Of a DNA stretch of 64,000 nucleotides, positions 34,307 to 45,414 are shown piece by piece (position 1 is the stretch's first letter; every line of letters starts with the position of its first letter). The notes beneath the pieces are model-generated. The model searched no databases and was not told the DNA's origin. It worked only from the letters and a program-made list of their open reading frames with translations. Source of the DNA: Melieria omissa (taxonomy: Eukaryota > Arthropoda > Insecta > Diptera > Ulidiidae); the NCBI GenBank assembly GCA_963971225.1, contig CAXARI010000168.1, forward strand, positions 372,001-436,000, written 5' to 3'. Both the position numbers and the translations under genes were made by a program.

Positions 34307-37300
34307 CTCGACCCGTTAACGGATTTTAATATTATTATGCCTTATTATTTAGCTACACTCGTATGCTTTCTATAATGGTATCAATCATCCTTCTATACCC
34401 CAAGGTTCGAAAGCAAATCGATTTGGAACGGTGACTTTGAAAAAATTGCTACTTGGGTGCAACCACTAAAATGCTTGTCAACACCAAATGCATAAGTGCA
34501 TATTAATAATTGACCCCTTAAAATTTAGCCAGAGTCTTATGCTTTCTATATTGGTCCCTAACTTTTCATTATCCTTCAGGAATAATGAGCATATCGATGC
34601 GCAAGGATAACATTGAAAAACTGCCTATTACAAAATACACACTCACCACTAAAGTGCTTATAGATTCCAAACGGTATGGGTTACGTTAATAAAAAACCCC
34701 TTAAAATGTAGCTAGAGATTGCAGCTTTATCAAATTAAATCAATAATTTGATTACTATTAGGCAATCATGAACAGATCGATGCGCAAGAGTGACATTAAA
34801 TGGCTGCCTACTGCAAAATCGATAAAATGCTTGTAAAATATGATGATTCTAGGTTTATAGAAAAAATAATAACCTTAAAACCTAGCTGGAGTTTTGAGCT
34901 TTCATAAATGGGGTCAATCTTCTCGCTATCTCAAATAATGCAGGAGAATTTCGTTGTGGAAAAGTGATATCGACCACATGATACATCTATATCAGGGGTG
35001 CCCAAAGTCTTCTTATGGAAAAGCAAAAACCAATACATTTAAAGTTGCCCAAAAAAATGCAAACAAATTATTTAATTAATTGAATTAGTTGAAAGCACAT
35101 TGTGCATTTCGCTTGACCCTTAAAATTATAAGTGAAAAAAATATAATGTTCCCATTTGTCATTGCCGAAAGGCCAACCAATCGCCAAAACAAAAACTACA
35201 ACAACAAAAGCATCTAATTTTTTTTCATACATAGAATTTCTTGAGGAAACAAAACAAAAATCCGCGCAGCCCCCACACGTGTTGCTTCGTTGCTGTCACA
35301 ACAACGACTGATTGAAAGAATGCACCTCTGATCTATATAACCAATCAAATGCTTGTGGAACCTAAGTACGCACAATCACTTTAATCACAATGGCGTCAAA
35401 ATTAAGCCAGAGTGACCACCTTTCAATAATTTGGTAAATAAAAAAATATCCCACCGGCAGCATGATCGAAATTATGGCTGTTAAATCTCGACCCGTTAAC
35501 GGATTTTAATAATATTATGCCTTATTATTTAGCTAGACTCGTATGCTTTCTATAATGGTATCAATCATCCTTCTATACCCCAAGGTTCGAAAGCAAATCG
35601 ATTTGGAACGGTGACTTTGAAAAAATTGCTACTTGGGTGCAACCACTAAAATGCTTGTCAACACCAAATGCATAAGTGCATATTAATAATTGACCCCTTA
35701 AAATTTAGCCAGAGTCTTATGCTTTCTATATTGGTCCCTAACTTTTCATTATCCTTCAGGAATAATGAGCATATCGATGCGCAAGGATAACATTGAAAAA
35801 CTGCCTATTACAAAATACACACTCACCACTAAAGTGCTTATAGATTCCAAACGGTACAGGTTACGTTAATAAAAAACCCCTTAAAATGTAGCTAGAGATC
35901 CCAGCTTTATTAAATTAAATCAATAATTTAATTACTATTCGGCAATCATGAACAGATCGATGCGCAAGAGTGACATTAAATGGCTGCCTACTGCAAAATC
36001 GATAAAATGCTTGTAAAATATGATGATTCTAGGTTTATAGAAAAACTAATAACCTTAAAACCTAGCTGGAGTTTTGAGCTCTCATAAATGGGGTCAATCT
36101 TCTCGCTATCTCAGATAATGCAGGAGAACTTCGTTGTGGAAAAGTGATATCGACCACATGATACATCTATATCAGGGGTGCCCAAAATCTTCTTATGGAA
36201 AAGCAAAAACCAATACATGTAAAGTTGACCAAAAAAATGCAAACAAATTATTTAGTTAATTGAATTAGTTGAAAGCACATTGTGCATTTCGCTTGACCCT
36301 TAAAATTATAAGTGAAAAAAATATAATGTTCCCATTTGTCATTGCCGAAAGGCCAACCAATCGCCAAAACAAAAACTACAACAACAAAAGCATCTAATTT
36401 TTTTTCATACATAGAATTTCTTGAGGAAACAAAAAAAAAAATCAGCGCAGCCCCCACACGTGTTGCTTCGTTGCTGTCACAACAACGACTGATTGAAAGA
36501 ATGCACCTCTGATCTATATAACCAATCAAATGCTTGTGGAACCTAAGTACGCACAATCACTTTAATCAAAATGGCGTCAAAATTAAGCCAGAGTGACCAC
36601 CTTTCACCAATTTGGTAAATAAAAAAAATATCCCACCGGCAGCATGATCGAAATTATGGCTGTTAAATCTCGACCCGTTAACGGATTTTAATATTATTAT
36701 GCCTTATTATTTAGCTAGACTCGTATGCTTTCTATAATGGTATCAATCATCCTTCTATACCCCAAGGTTCGAAAGCAAATCGATTTGGAACGGTGACTTT
36801 GAAAAAATTGCTACTTGGGTGCAACCACTAAAATGCTTGTCAACACCAAATGCATAAGTGCATATTAATAATTGACCCCTTAAAATTTAGCCAGAGTCTT
36901 ATGCTTTCTATATTGGTCCCTAACTTTTCATTATCCTTCAGGAATAATGAGCATATCGATGCGCAAGGATAACATTGAAAAACTGCCTATTACAAAATAC
37001 ACACTCACCACTAAAGTGCTTATAGATTCCAAACGGTATGGGTTACGTTAATAAAAAACCCCTTAAAATGTAGCTAGAGATTGCAGCTTTATCAAATTAA
37101 ATCAATAATTTGATTACTATTAGGCAATCATGAACAGATCGATGCGCAAGAGTGACATTAAATGGCTGCCTACTGCAAAATCGATAAAATGCTTGTAAAA
37201 TATGATGATTCTAGGTTTATAGAAAAAATATCAACCTTAAAACCTAGCTGGAGTTTTGAGCTTTCATAAATGGGGTCAATCTTCTCGCTATCTCAAATAA

Positions 37301-37848
37301 TGCAGCAGAATTTCGTTGTGGAAAAGTGATATCGACCACATGATACATCTATATCAGGGGTGCCCAAAGTCTTCTTATGGAAAAGCAAAAACCAATACAT
37401 TTAAACTTGCCCAAAAAAATGCAAACAAATTATTTAATTAATTGAATTAGTTGAAAGCACATTGTGCATTTCGCTTGACCCTTAAAATTATAAGTGAAAA
37501 AAATATAATGTTCCCATTTGTCATTGCCGAAAGGCCAACCAATCGCCAAAACAAAAACTACAACAACAAAAGCATCTAATTTTTTTTCATACATAGAATT
37601 TCTTGAGGAAACAAAACAAAAATCCGCGCAGCCCCCACACGTGTTGCTTCGTTGCTGTCACAACAACGACTGATTGAAAGAATGCACCTCTGATCTATAT
37701 AACCAATCAAATGCTTGTGGAACCTAAGTACGCACAATCACTTTAATCAAAATGGCGTCAAAATTAAGCCAGAGTGACCACCTTTCAATAATTTGGTAAA
37801 TAAAAAAATATCCCACCGGCAGCATGATCGAAATTATGGCTGTTAAAT
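34307..37848 (+). repeat. Units 30-32: nested block, also seen as units 35-37
   Basis: Units 30 and 35 both have AATCACAATGGCG. The units after them (31 and 36) both carry TACAGG, GATCCCAGCTTTATTAAAT, AAAAACTAATAACC, GAGCTCTC, GAACTTCG, GTTGACC, TTTAGTTAATT and the long A run. The next units (32 and 37) share AATATTATT with CTAGACTCG, and ATATCAACC. The repeat distance is 5,906 bp, five units. The duplication is inside the 11-unit block and so predates it. Confidence 0.7.
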
Positions 37849-40212
37849 CTCGACCCGTTAACGGATTTTAATAATATTATGCCTTATTATTTAGCTAGAC
37901 TCGTATGCTTTCTATAATGGTATCAATCATCCTTCTATACCCCAAGGTTCGAAAGCAAATCGATTTGGAACGGTGACTTTGAAAAAATTGCTACTTGGGT
38001 GCAACCACTAAAATGCTTGTCAACACCAAATGCATAAGTGCATATTAATAATTGACCCCTTAAAATTTAGCCAGAGTCTTATGCTTTCTATATTGGTCCC
38101 TACCTTTTCATTATCCTTCAGGAATAATGAGCATATCGATGCGCAAGGATAACATTGAAAAACTGCCTATTACAAAATACACACTCACCACTAAAGTGCT
38201 TATAGATTCCAAACGGTATGGGTTACATTAATAAAAAACCCCTTAAAATGTAGCTAGAGATTGCAGCTTTATCAAATTAAATCAATAATTTCATTACTAA
38301 TCGGCAATCATGAACAATTCGATGCGCAAAAGTGACATTAAATGGCTGCCTACTGCAAAATCGATAAAATGCTTGTAAAATATGATGATTCTAGGTTTAT
38401 AGAAAAAATATCAACCTTAAAACCTAGCTGGAGTTTTGAGCTTTCATAAATGGGGTCAATCTTCTCGCTATCTCAAATAATGCAGCAGAATTTCGTTGTG
38501 GAAAAGTGATATCGACCACATGATACATCTATATCAGGGGTGCCCAAAGTCTTCTTATGGAAAAGCAAAAACCAATACATTTAAACTTGCCCAAAAAAAT
38601 GCAAACAAATTATTTAATTAATTGAATTAGTTGAAAGCACATTGTGCATTTCGCTTGACCCTTAAAATTATAAGTGAAAAAAATATAATGTTCCCATTTG
38701 TCATTGCCGAAAGGCCAACCAATCGCCAAAACAAAAACTACAACAACAAAAGCATCTAATTTTTTTTCATACATAGAATTTCTTGAGGAAACAAAAAAAA
38801 AAATCAGCGCAGCCCCCACACGTGTTGCTTCGTTGCTGTCACAACAACGACTGATTGAAAGAATGCACCTCTGATCTATATAACCAATCAAATGCTTGTG
38901 GAACCTAAGTACGCACAATCACTTTAATCAAAATGGCGTCAAAATTAAGCCAGAGTGACCACCTTTCACCAATTTGGTAAATAAAAAAAATATCCCACCG
39001 GCAGTATGATCGAAATTATGGCTGTTAAATCTCGACCCGTTAACGGATTTTAATATTATTATGCCTTATTATTTAGCTACACTCGTATGCTTTCTATAAT
39101 GGTATCAATCATCCTTCTATACCCCAAGATTCGAAAGCAAATCGATTTGGAACGGTGACTTTGAAAAAATTGCTACTTGGGTGCAACCACTAAAATGCTT
39201 GTCAACACCAAATGCATAAGTGCATATTAATAATTGACCCCTTAAAATTTAGCCAGAGTCTTATGCTTTCTATATTGGTCCCTAACTTTTCATTATCCTT
39301 CAGGAATAATGAGCATATCGATGCGCAAGGATAACATTGAAAAACTGCCTATTACAAAATACACACTCACCACTAAAGTGCTTATAGATTCCAAACGGTA
39401 TGGGTTACGTTAATAAAAAACCCCTTAAAATGTAGCTAGAGATTGCAGCTTTATCAAATTAAATCAATAATTTGATTACTATTAGGCAATCATGAACAGA
39501 TCGATGCGCAAGAGTGACATTAAATGGCTGCCTACTGCAAAATCGATAAAATGCTTGTAAAATATGATGATTCTAGGTTTATAGAAAAAATATCAACCTT
39601 AAAACCTAGCTGGAGTTTTGAGCTCTCATAAATGGGGTCAATCTTCTCGCTATCTCAAATAATGCAGGAGAATTTCGTTGTGGAAAAGTGATATCGACCA
39701 CATGATACATCTATATCAGGGGTGCCCAAAGTCTTCTTATGGAAAAGCAAAAACCAATACATTTAAACTTGCCCAAAAAAATGCAAACAAATTATTTAAT
39801 TAATTGAATTAGTTGAAAGCACATTGTGCATTTCGCTTGACCCTTAAAATTATAAGTGAAAAAAATATAATGTTCCCATTTGTCATTGCCGAAAGGCCAA
39901 CCAATCGCCAAAACAAAAACTACAACAACAAAAGCATCTAATTTTTTTTCATACATAGAATTTCTTGAGGAAACAAAAAAAAAAATCAGCGCAGCCCCCA
40001 CACGTGTTGCTTCGTTGCTGTCACAACAACGACTGATTGAAAGAATGCACCTCTGATCTATATAACCAATCAAATGCTTGTGGAACCTAAGTACGCACAA
40101 TCACTTTAATCAAAATGGCGTCAAAATTAAGCCAGAGTGACCACCTTTCACCAATTTGGTAAATAAAAAAAATATCCCACCGGCAGCATGATCGAAATTA
40201 TGGCTGTTAAAT

Positions 40213-43200
40213 CTCGACCCGTTAACGGATTTTAATATTATTATGCCTTATTATTTAGCTACACTCGTATGCTTTCTATAATGGTATCAATCATCCTTCT
40301 ATACCCCAAGGTTCGAAAGCAAATCGATTTGGAACGGTGACTTTGAAAAAATTGCTACTTGGGTGCAACCACTAAAATGCTTGTCAACACCAAATGCATA
40401 AGTGCATATTAATAATTGACCCCTTAAAATTTAGCCAGAGTCTTATGCTTTCTATATTGGTCCCTAACTTTTCATTATCCTTCAGGAATAATGAGCATAT
40501 CGATGCGCAAGGATAACATTGAAAAACTGCCTATTACAAAATACACACTCACCACTAAAGTGCTTATAGATTCCAAACGGTATGGGTTACGTTAATAAAA
40601 AACCCCTTAAAATGTAGCTAGAGATTGCAGCTTTATCAAATTAAATCAATAATTTGATTACTATTAGGCAATCATGAACAGATCGATGCGCAAGAGTGAC
40701 ATTAAATGGCTGCCTACTGCAAAATCGATAAAATGCTTGTAAAATATGATGATTCTAGGTTTATAGGAAAAATAATAACCTTAAAACCTAGCTGGAGTTT
40801 TGAGCTTTCATAAATGGGGTCAATCTTCTCGCTATCTCAAATAATGCAGGAGAATTTCGTTGTGGAAAAGTGATATCGACCACATGATACATCTATATCA
40901 GGGGTGCCCAAAGTCTTCTTATGGAAAAGCAAAAACCAATACATTTAAACTTGCCCAAAAAAATGCAAACAAATTATTTAATTAATTGAATTAGTTGAAA
41001 GCACATTGTGCATTTCGCTTGACCCTTAAAATTATAAGTGAAAAAAATATAATGTTCCCATTTGTCATTGCCGAAAGGCCAACCAATCGCCAAAACAAAA
41101 ACTACAACAACAAAAGCATCTAATTTTTTTTCATACATAGAATTTCTTGAGGAAACAAAACAAAAATCCGCGCAGCCCCCACACGTGTTGCTTCGTTGCT
41201 GTCACAACAACGACTGATTGAAAGAATGCACCTCTGATCTATATAACCAATCAAATGCTTGTGGAACCTAAGTACGCACAATCACTTTAATCACAATGGC
41301 GTCAAAATTAAGCCAGAGTGACCACCTTTCAATAATTTGGTAAATAAAAAAATATCCCACCGGCAGCATGATCGAAATTATGGCTGTTAAATCTCGACCC
41401 GTTAACGGATTTTAATAATATTATGCCTTATTATTTAGCTAGACTCGTATGCTTTCTATAATGGTATCAATCATTCTTCTATACCCCAAGGTTCGAAAGC
41501 AAATCGATTTGGAACGGTGACTTTGAAAAAATTGCTACTTGGGTGCAACCACTAAAATGCTTGTCAACACCAAATGCATAAGTGCATATTAATAATTGAC
41601 CCCTTAAAATTTAGCCAGAGTCTTATGCTTTCTATATTGGTCCCTAACTTTTCATTATCCTTCAGGAATAATGAGCATATCGATGCGCAAGGATAACATT
41701 GAAAAACTGCCTATTACAAAATACACACTCACCACTAAAGTGCTTATAGATTCCAAACGGTACAGGTTACGTTAATAAAAAACCCCTTAAAATGTAGCTA
41801 GAGATCCCAGCTTTATTAAATTAAATCAATAATTTAATTACTATTCGGCAATCATGAACAGATCGATGCGCAAGAGTGACATTAAATGGCTGCCTACTGC
41901 AAAATCGATAAAATGCTTGTAAAATATGATGATTCTAGGTTTATAGAAAAACTAATAACCTTAAAACCTAGCTGGAGTTTTGAGCTCTCATAAATGGGGT
42001 CAATCTTCTCGCTATCTCAGATAATGCAGGAGAACTTCGTTGTGGAAAAGTGATATCGACCACATGATACATCTATATCAGGGGTGCCCAAAATCTTCTT
42101 ATGGAAAAGCAAAAACCAATACATGTAAAGTTGACCAAAAAAATGCAAACAAATTATTTAGTTAATTGAATTAGTTGAAAGCACATTGTGCATTTCGCTT
42201 GACCCTTAAAATTATAAGTGAAAAAAATATAATGTTCCCATTTGTCATTGCCGAAAGGCCAACCAATCGCCAAAACAAAAACTACAACAACAAAAGCATC
42301 TAATTTTTTTTCATACATAGAATTTCTTGAGGAAACAAAAAAAAAAATCAGCGCAGCCCCCACACGTGTTGCTTCGTTGCTGTCACAACAACGACTGATT
42401 GAAAGAATGCACCTCTGATCTATATAACCAATCAAATGCTTGTGGAACCTAAGTACGCACAATCACTTTAATCAAAATGGCGTCAAAATTAAGCCAGAGT
42501 GACCACCTTTCACCAATTTGGTAAATAAAAAAAATATCCCACCGGCAGCATGATCGAAATTATGGCTGTTAAATCTCGACCCGTTAACGGATTTTAATAT
42601 TATTATGCCTTATTATTTAGCTAGACTCGTATGCTTTCTATAATGGTATCAATCATCCTTCTATACCCCAAGGTTCGAAAGCAAATCGATTTGGAACGGT
42701 GACTTTGAAAAAATTGCTACTTGGGTGCAACCACTAAAATGCTTGTCAACACCAAATGCATAAGTGCATATTAATAATTGACCCCTTAAAATTTAGCCAG
42801 AGTCTTATGCTTTCTATATTGGTCCCTAACTTTTCATTATCCTTCAGGAATAATGAGCATATCGATGCGCAAGGATAACATTGAAAAACTGCCTATTACA
42901 AAATACACACTCACCACTAAAGTGCTTATAGATTCCAAACGGTATGGGTTACGTTAATAAAAAACCCCTTAAAATGTAGCTAGAGATTGCAGCTTTATCA
43001 AATTAAATCAATAATTTGATTACTATTAGGCAATCATGAACAGATCGATGCGCAAGAGTGACATTAAATGGCTGCCTACTGCAAAATCGATAAAATGCTT
43101 GTAAAATATGATGATTCTAGGTTTATAGAAAAAATATCAACCTTAAAACCTAGCTGGAGTTTTGAGCTTTCATAAATGGGGTCAATCTTCTCGCTATCTC

Positions 43201-43754
43201 AAATAATGCAGGAGAATTTCGTTGTGGAAAAGTGATATCGACCACATGATACATCTATATCAGGGGTGCCCAAAGTCGTCTTATGGAAAAGCAAAAACCA
43301 ATACATTTAAAGTTGCCCAAAAAAATGCAAACAAATTATTTAATTAATTGAATTAGTTGAAAGCACATTGTGCATTTCGCTTGACCCTTAAAATTATAAG
43401 TGAAAAAAATATAATGTTCCCATTTGTCATTGCCGAAAGGCCAACCAATCGCCAAAACAAAAACTACAACAACAAAAGCATCTAATTTTTTTTCATACAT
43501 AGAATTTCTTGAGGAAACAAAACAAAAATCCGCGCAGCCCCCACACGTGTTGCTTCGTTACTGTCACAACAACGACTGATTGAAAGAATGCACCTCTGAT
43601 CTATATAACCAATCAAATGCTTGTGGAACCTAAGTACGCACAATCACTTTAATCAAAATGGCGTCAAAATTAAGCCAGAGTGACCACCTTTCAATAATTT
43701 GGTAAATAAAAAAATATCCCACCGGCAGCATGATCGAAATTATGGCTGTTAAAT
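40213..43754 (+). repeat. Units 35-37: second copy of the nested block
   Basis: Partner of 34307-37848. Differences from it include CATTCTTCT in unit 36, TTTATAGGAAAAAT in unit 35 (40764) and, in unit 37, GCAGGAG rather than GCAGCAG, so this duplication is older than the 11-unit one. Confidence 0.7.
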
Positions 43755-44437
43755 CTCGACCCGTTAACGGATTTTAATAATATTATGCCTTATTATTTAG
43801 CTAGACTCGTATGCTTTCTATAATGGTATCAATCATCCTTCTATACCCCAAGGTTCGAAAGCAAATCGATTTGGAACGGTGACTTTGAAAAAATTGCTAC
43901 TTGGGTGCAACCACTAAAATGCTTGTCAACACCAAATGCATAAGTGCATATTAATAATTGACCCCTTAAAATTTAGCCAGAGTCTTATGCTTTCTATATT
44001 GGTCCCTAACTTTTCATTATCCTTCAGGAATAATGAGCATATCGATGCGCAAGGATAACATTGAAAAACTGCCTATTACAAAATACACACTCACCACTAA
44101 AGTGCTTATAGATTCCAAACGGTACAGGTTACGTTAATAAAAAACCCCTTAAAATGTAGCTAGAGATCCCAGCTTTATCAAATTAAATCAATAATTTAAT
44201 TACTATTCGGCAATCATGAACAGATCGATGCGCAAGAGTGACATTAAATGGCTGCCTACTGCAAAATCGATAAAATGCTTGTAAAATATGATGATTCTAG
44301 GTTTATAGAAAAACTAATAACCTTAAAACCTAGCTGGAGTTTTGAGCTTTCATAAATGGGGTCAATCTTCTCGCTATCTCAAATAATGCAGGAGAATTTC
44401 GTTGTGGAAAAGTGATATCGACCACATGATACATCTA

Positions 44438-44458
44438 TAGGGTGTTTTTTTTAGAGGT
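44438..44458 (+). repeat. Left terminal inverted repeat, copy 1
   Basis: TAGGGTG, eight T, AGAGGT. It is perfectly inverted at 45037-45057. It lies downstream of the transposase remnant, which reads towards it. Confidence 0.9.
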
Positions 44459-44543
44459 ATAGAACTTCGAATTGAAATAAAACACAAGAAAATCGTTTTA
44501 ATGTCCATCAATTTGGCTTTATTGGAAGCATAATTTTATGCCA

Positions 44544-44945
44544 TTAATGTTTAAATATGATTTCGGGCATGTGGCCGCCGCGGCTGGCTCGAATAAAGCC
44601 AATTCTACAGGTCCAATTTTCAATCTTCCATAAAGTTGATGGACAAAGCTCCAATTGCTGTGCACGGTGGCGAATCGATTCATTCGGGTCCTCTTCAACA
44701 TTTTGCTCTACAGCGGCAATTGTTTCTTCGGTGCGCACTGTTCGACGTCTCTGCGGATGCGTATTATCACATAGAGTAAACGTAGTGCGAAAACGACCCA
44801 TGGTTAACCGAATTAATTGCTCTGATGGACGATTATGTCGACCATAAAATGGCCGGAGCTTGCGGTAAACTTCGCGAACTGAACCATTATTTTCGAAATA
44901 AATTTGCACGATTTGCAAGCGTTGTTCTTTTGTCAACCTGTTCAT
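44544..44945 (-). pseudogene. Transposase remnant: DUF4817-type N-terminal domain joined to the C-terminal tail
   Basis: About 133 residues from the preferred start MNRLTKEQR. An in-frame upstream ATG at 44981 would add 12 residues, but the family normally starts at M-x-R-L-T. The N-terminal part carries the patterns QRLQIVQIYFENNGS, KLRPFYGRHNRPSEQ and TIAAVEQNVEEDPNESIRHR, ending at QLELCPSTLWKI. As I recall the family, these belong to insect Tc3-like transposases with a DUF4817 helix-turn-helix region that binds the element ends. Immediately afterwards comes RASRGGHMPEIIF, which matches the usual C-terminal tail (SRGGHLxDIIF). The DDE catalytic domain, normally around 200 residues, is missing, so the protein could at most bind DNA. 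The frame is open across the joint, which may be chance. Confidence 0.8.
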
Positions 44946-45036
44946 GATGAAATGGCAAACCAAACTGAACATAACTGACATTAGAGCTGCCAGATTTTAC
45001 CACAAAATTCCAGTTTTACCTCTATTCGAAAAACAA

Positions 45037-45057
45037 ACCTCTAAAAAAAACACCCTA
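45037..45057 (-). repeat. Right terminal inverted repeat, copy 1
   Basis: ACCTCT, eight A, CACCCTA, the exact inverse of 44438-44458. It is followed by the duplicated TA at 45058-45059, then TATCAGGGG of the unit. It lies 5' of the transposase remnant. Confidence 0.9.
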
Positions 45058-45062
45058 TATAT

Positions 45063-45414
45063 CAGGGGTGCCCAAAGTCTTCTTATGGAAAAGCAAAAAC
45101 CAATACATTTAAAGTTGCCCCAAAAATGCAAACAAATTATTTAATTAATTGAATTAGTTGAAAGCACATTGTGCATTTCGCTTGACCCTTAAAATTATAA
45201 GTGAAAAAATATAAAGTTCCCATTTGACATTGCCGAAAGGCCAACCAATCGCCAACACAAAAAAGCATACACACAAAAACTACAACAACAAAAGCATCTA
45301 ATTTTTTTTCATACATAGAATTTCTTGAGGCAACAAAACAAAAATCCGCGCAGCCCCCACACGTGTTGCTTCGTTGCTGTCACAACAACGACTGATTGAA
45401 AGAATGCACCTCTG
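45063..45414. mobile_element. hAT-type MITE in unit 38 (352-bp long version)
   Basis: Bounded by CAGGGGTGCCC and GCACCTCTG, with the right ATCTATAT at 45415-45422. The left duplication is split by the Tc1/mariner element just upstream. It is the long version with CAACACAAAAAAGCATACAC and GAGGCAACAAAAC, plus private ATAAAGTTCCC and TTTGACATTG. It resembles units 6, 8, 52 and 53 rather than its neighbours. Confidence 0.8.

Larger units (their letters stand above)
44438..45057 (-). mobile_element. Internally deleted Tc1/mariner-superfamily element, copy 1 (620 bp)
   Basis: The element interrupts unit 38. It has 21-bp perfect inverted ends (TAGGGTG, eight T, AGAGGT), with weaker similarity continuing to TTCGAAT. 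It is flanked by TA on both sides. Comparing with ACATCTATATCAGG in other units, removing the element and one TA restores the empty site, as expected for TA-targeting transposons. The site is within the left ATCTATAT duplication of the hAT MITE. The single remnant gene runs on the minus strand and lacks the catalytic core, so the copy cannot mobilise itself. The rest of unit 38, including its MITE (45063-45414), is intact. Confidence 0.9.

Noticed and set aside
36248..36556. Recurring 102-residue minus-strand open frame, also at 38610, 39792, 42154 and in the second block
   Set aside because: It spans the MITE and flanking monomer, depends on the length of an A run, and is broken in most units. 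It resembles no protein family I recognise. Repetition comes from the satellite.
44557..44847. Plus-strand frames across the Tc1/mariner element (also 44944-45144 and copies at 58185 and 58572)
   Set aside because: They are antisense to the transposase remnant or cross the element end into satellite, and show no family resemblance.
44436..45059. A 4-bp TATA target duplication for the Tc1/mariner element
   Set aside because: Removing the element and one TATA would leave ACATCTATATATCAGG, which no other unit has. A 2-bp TA duplication restores the observed empty site.
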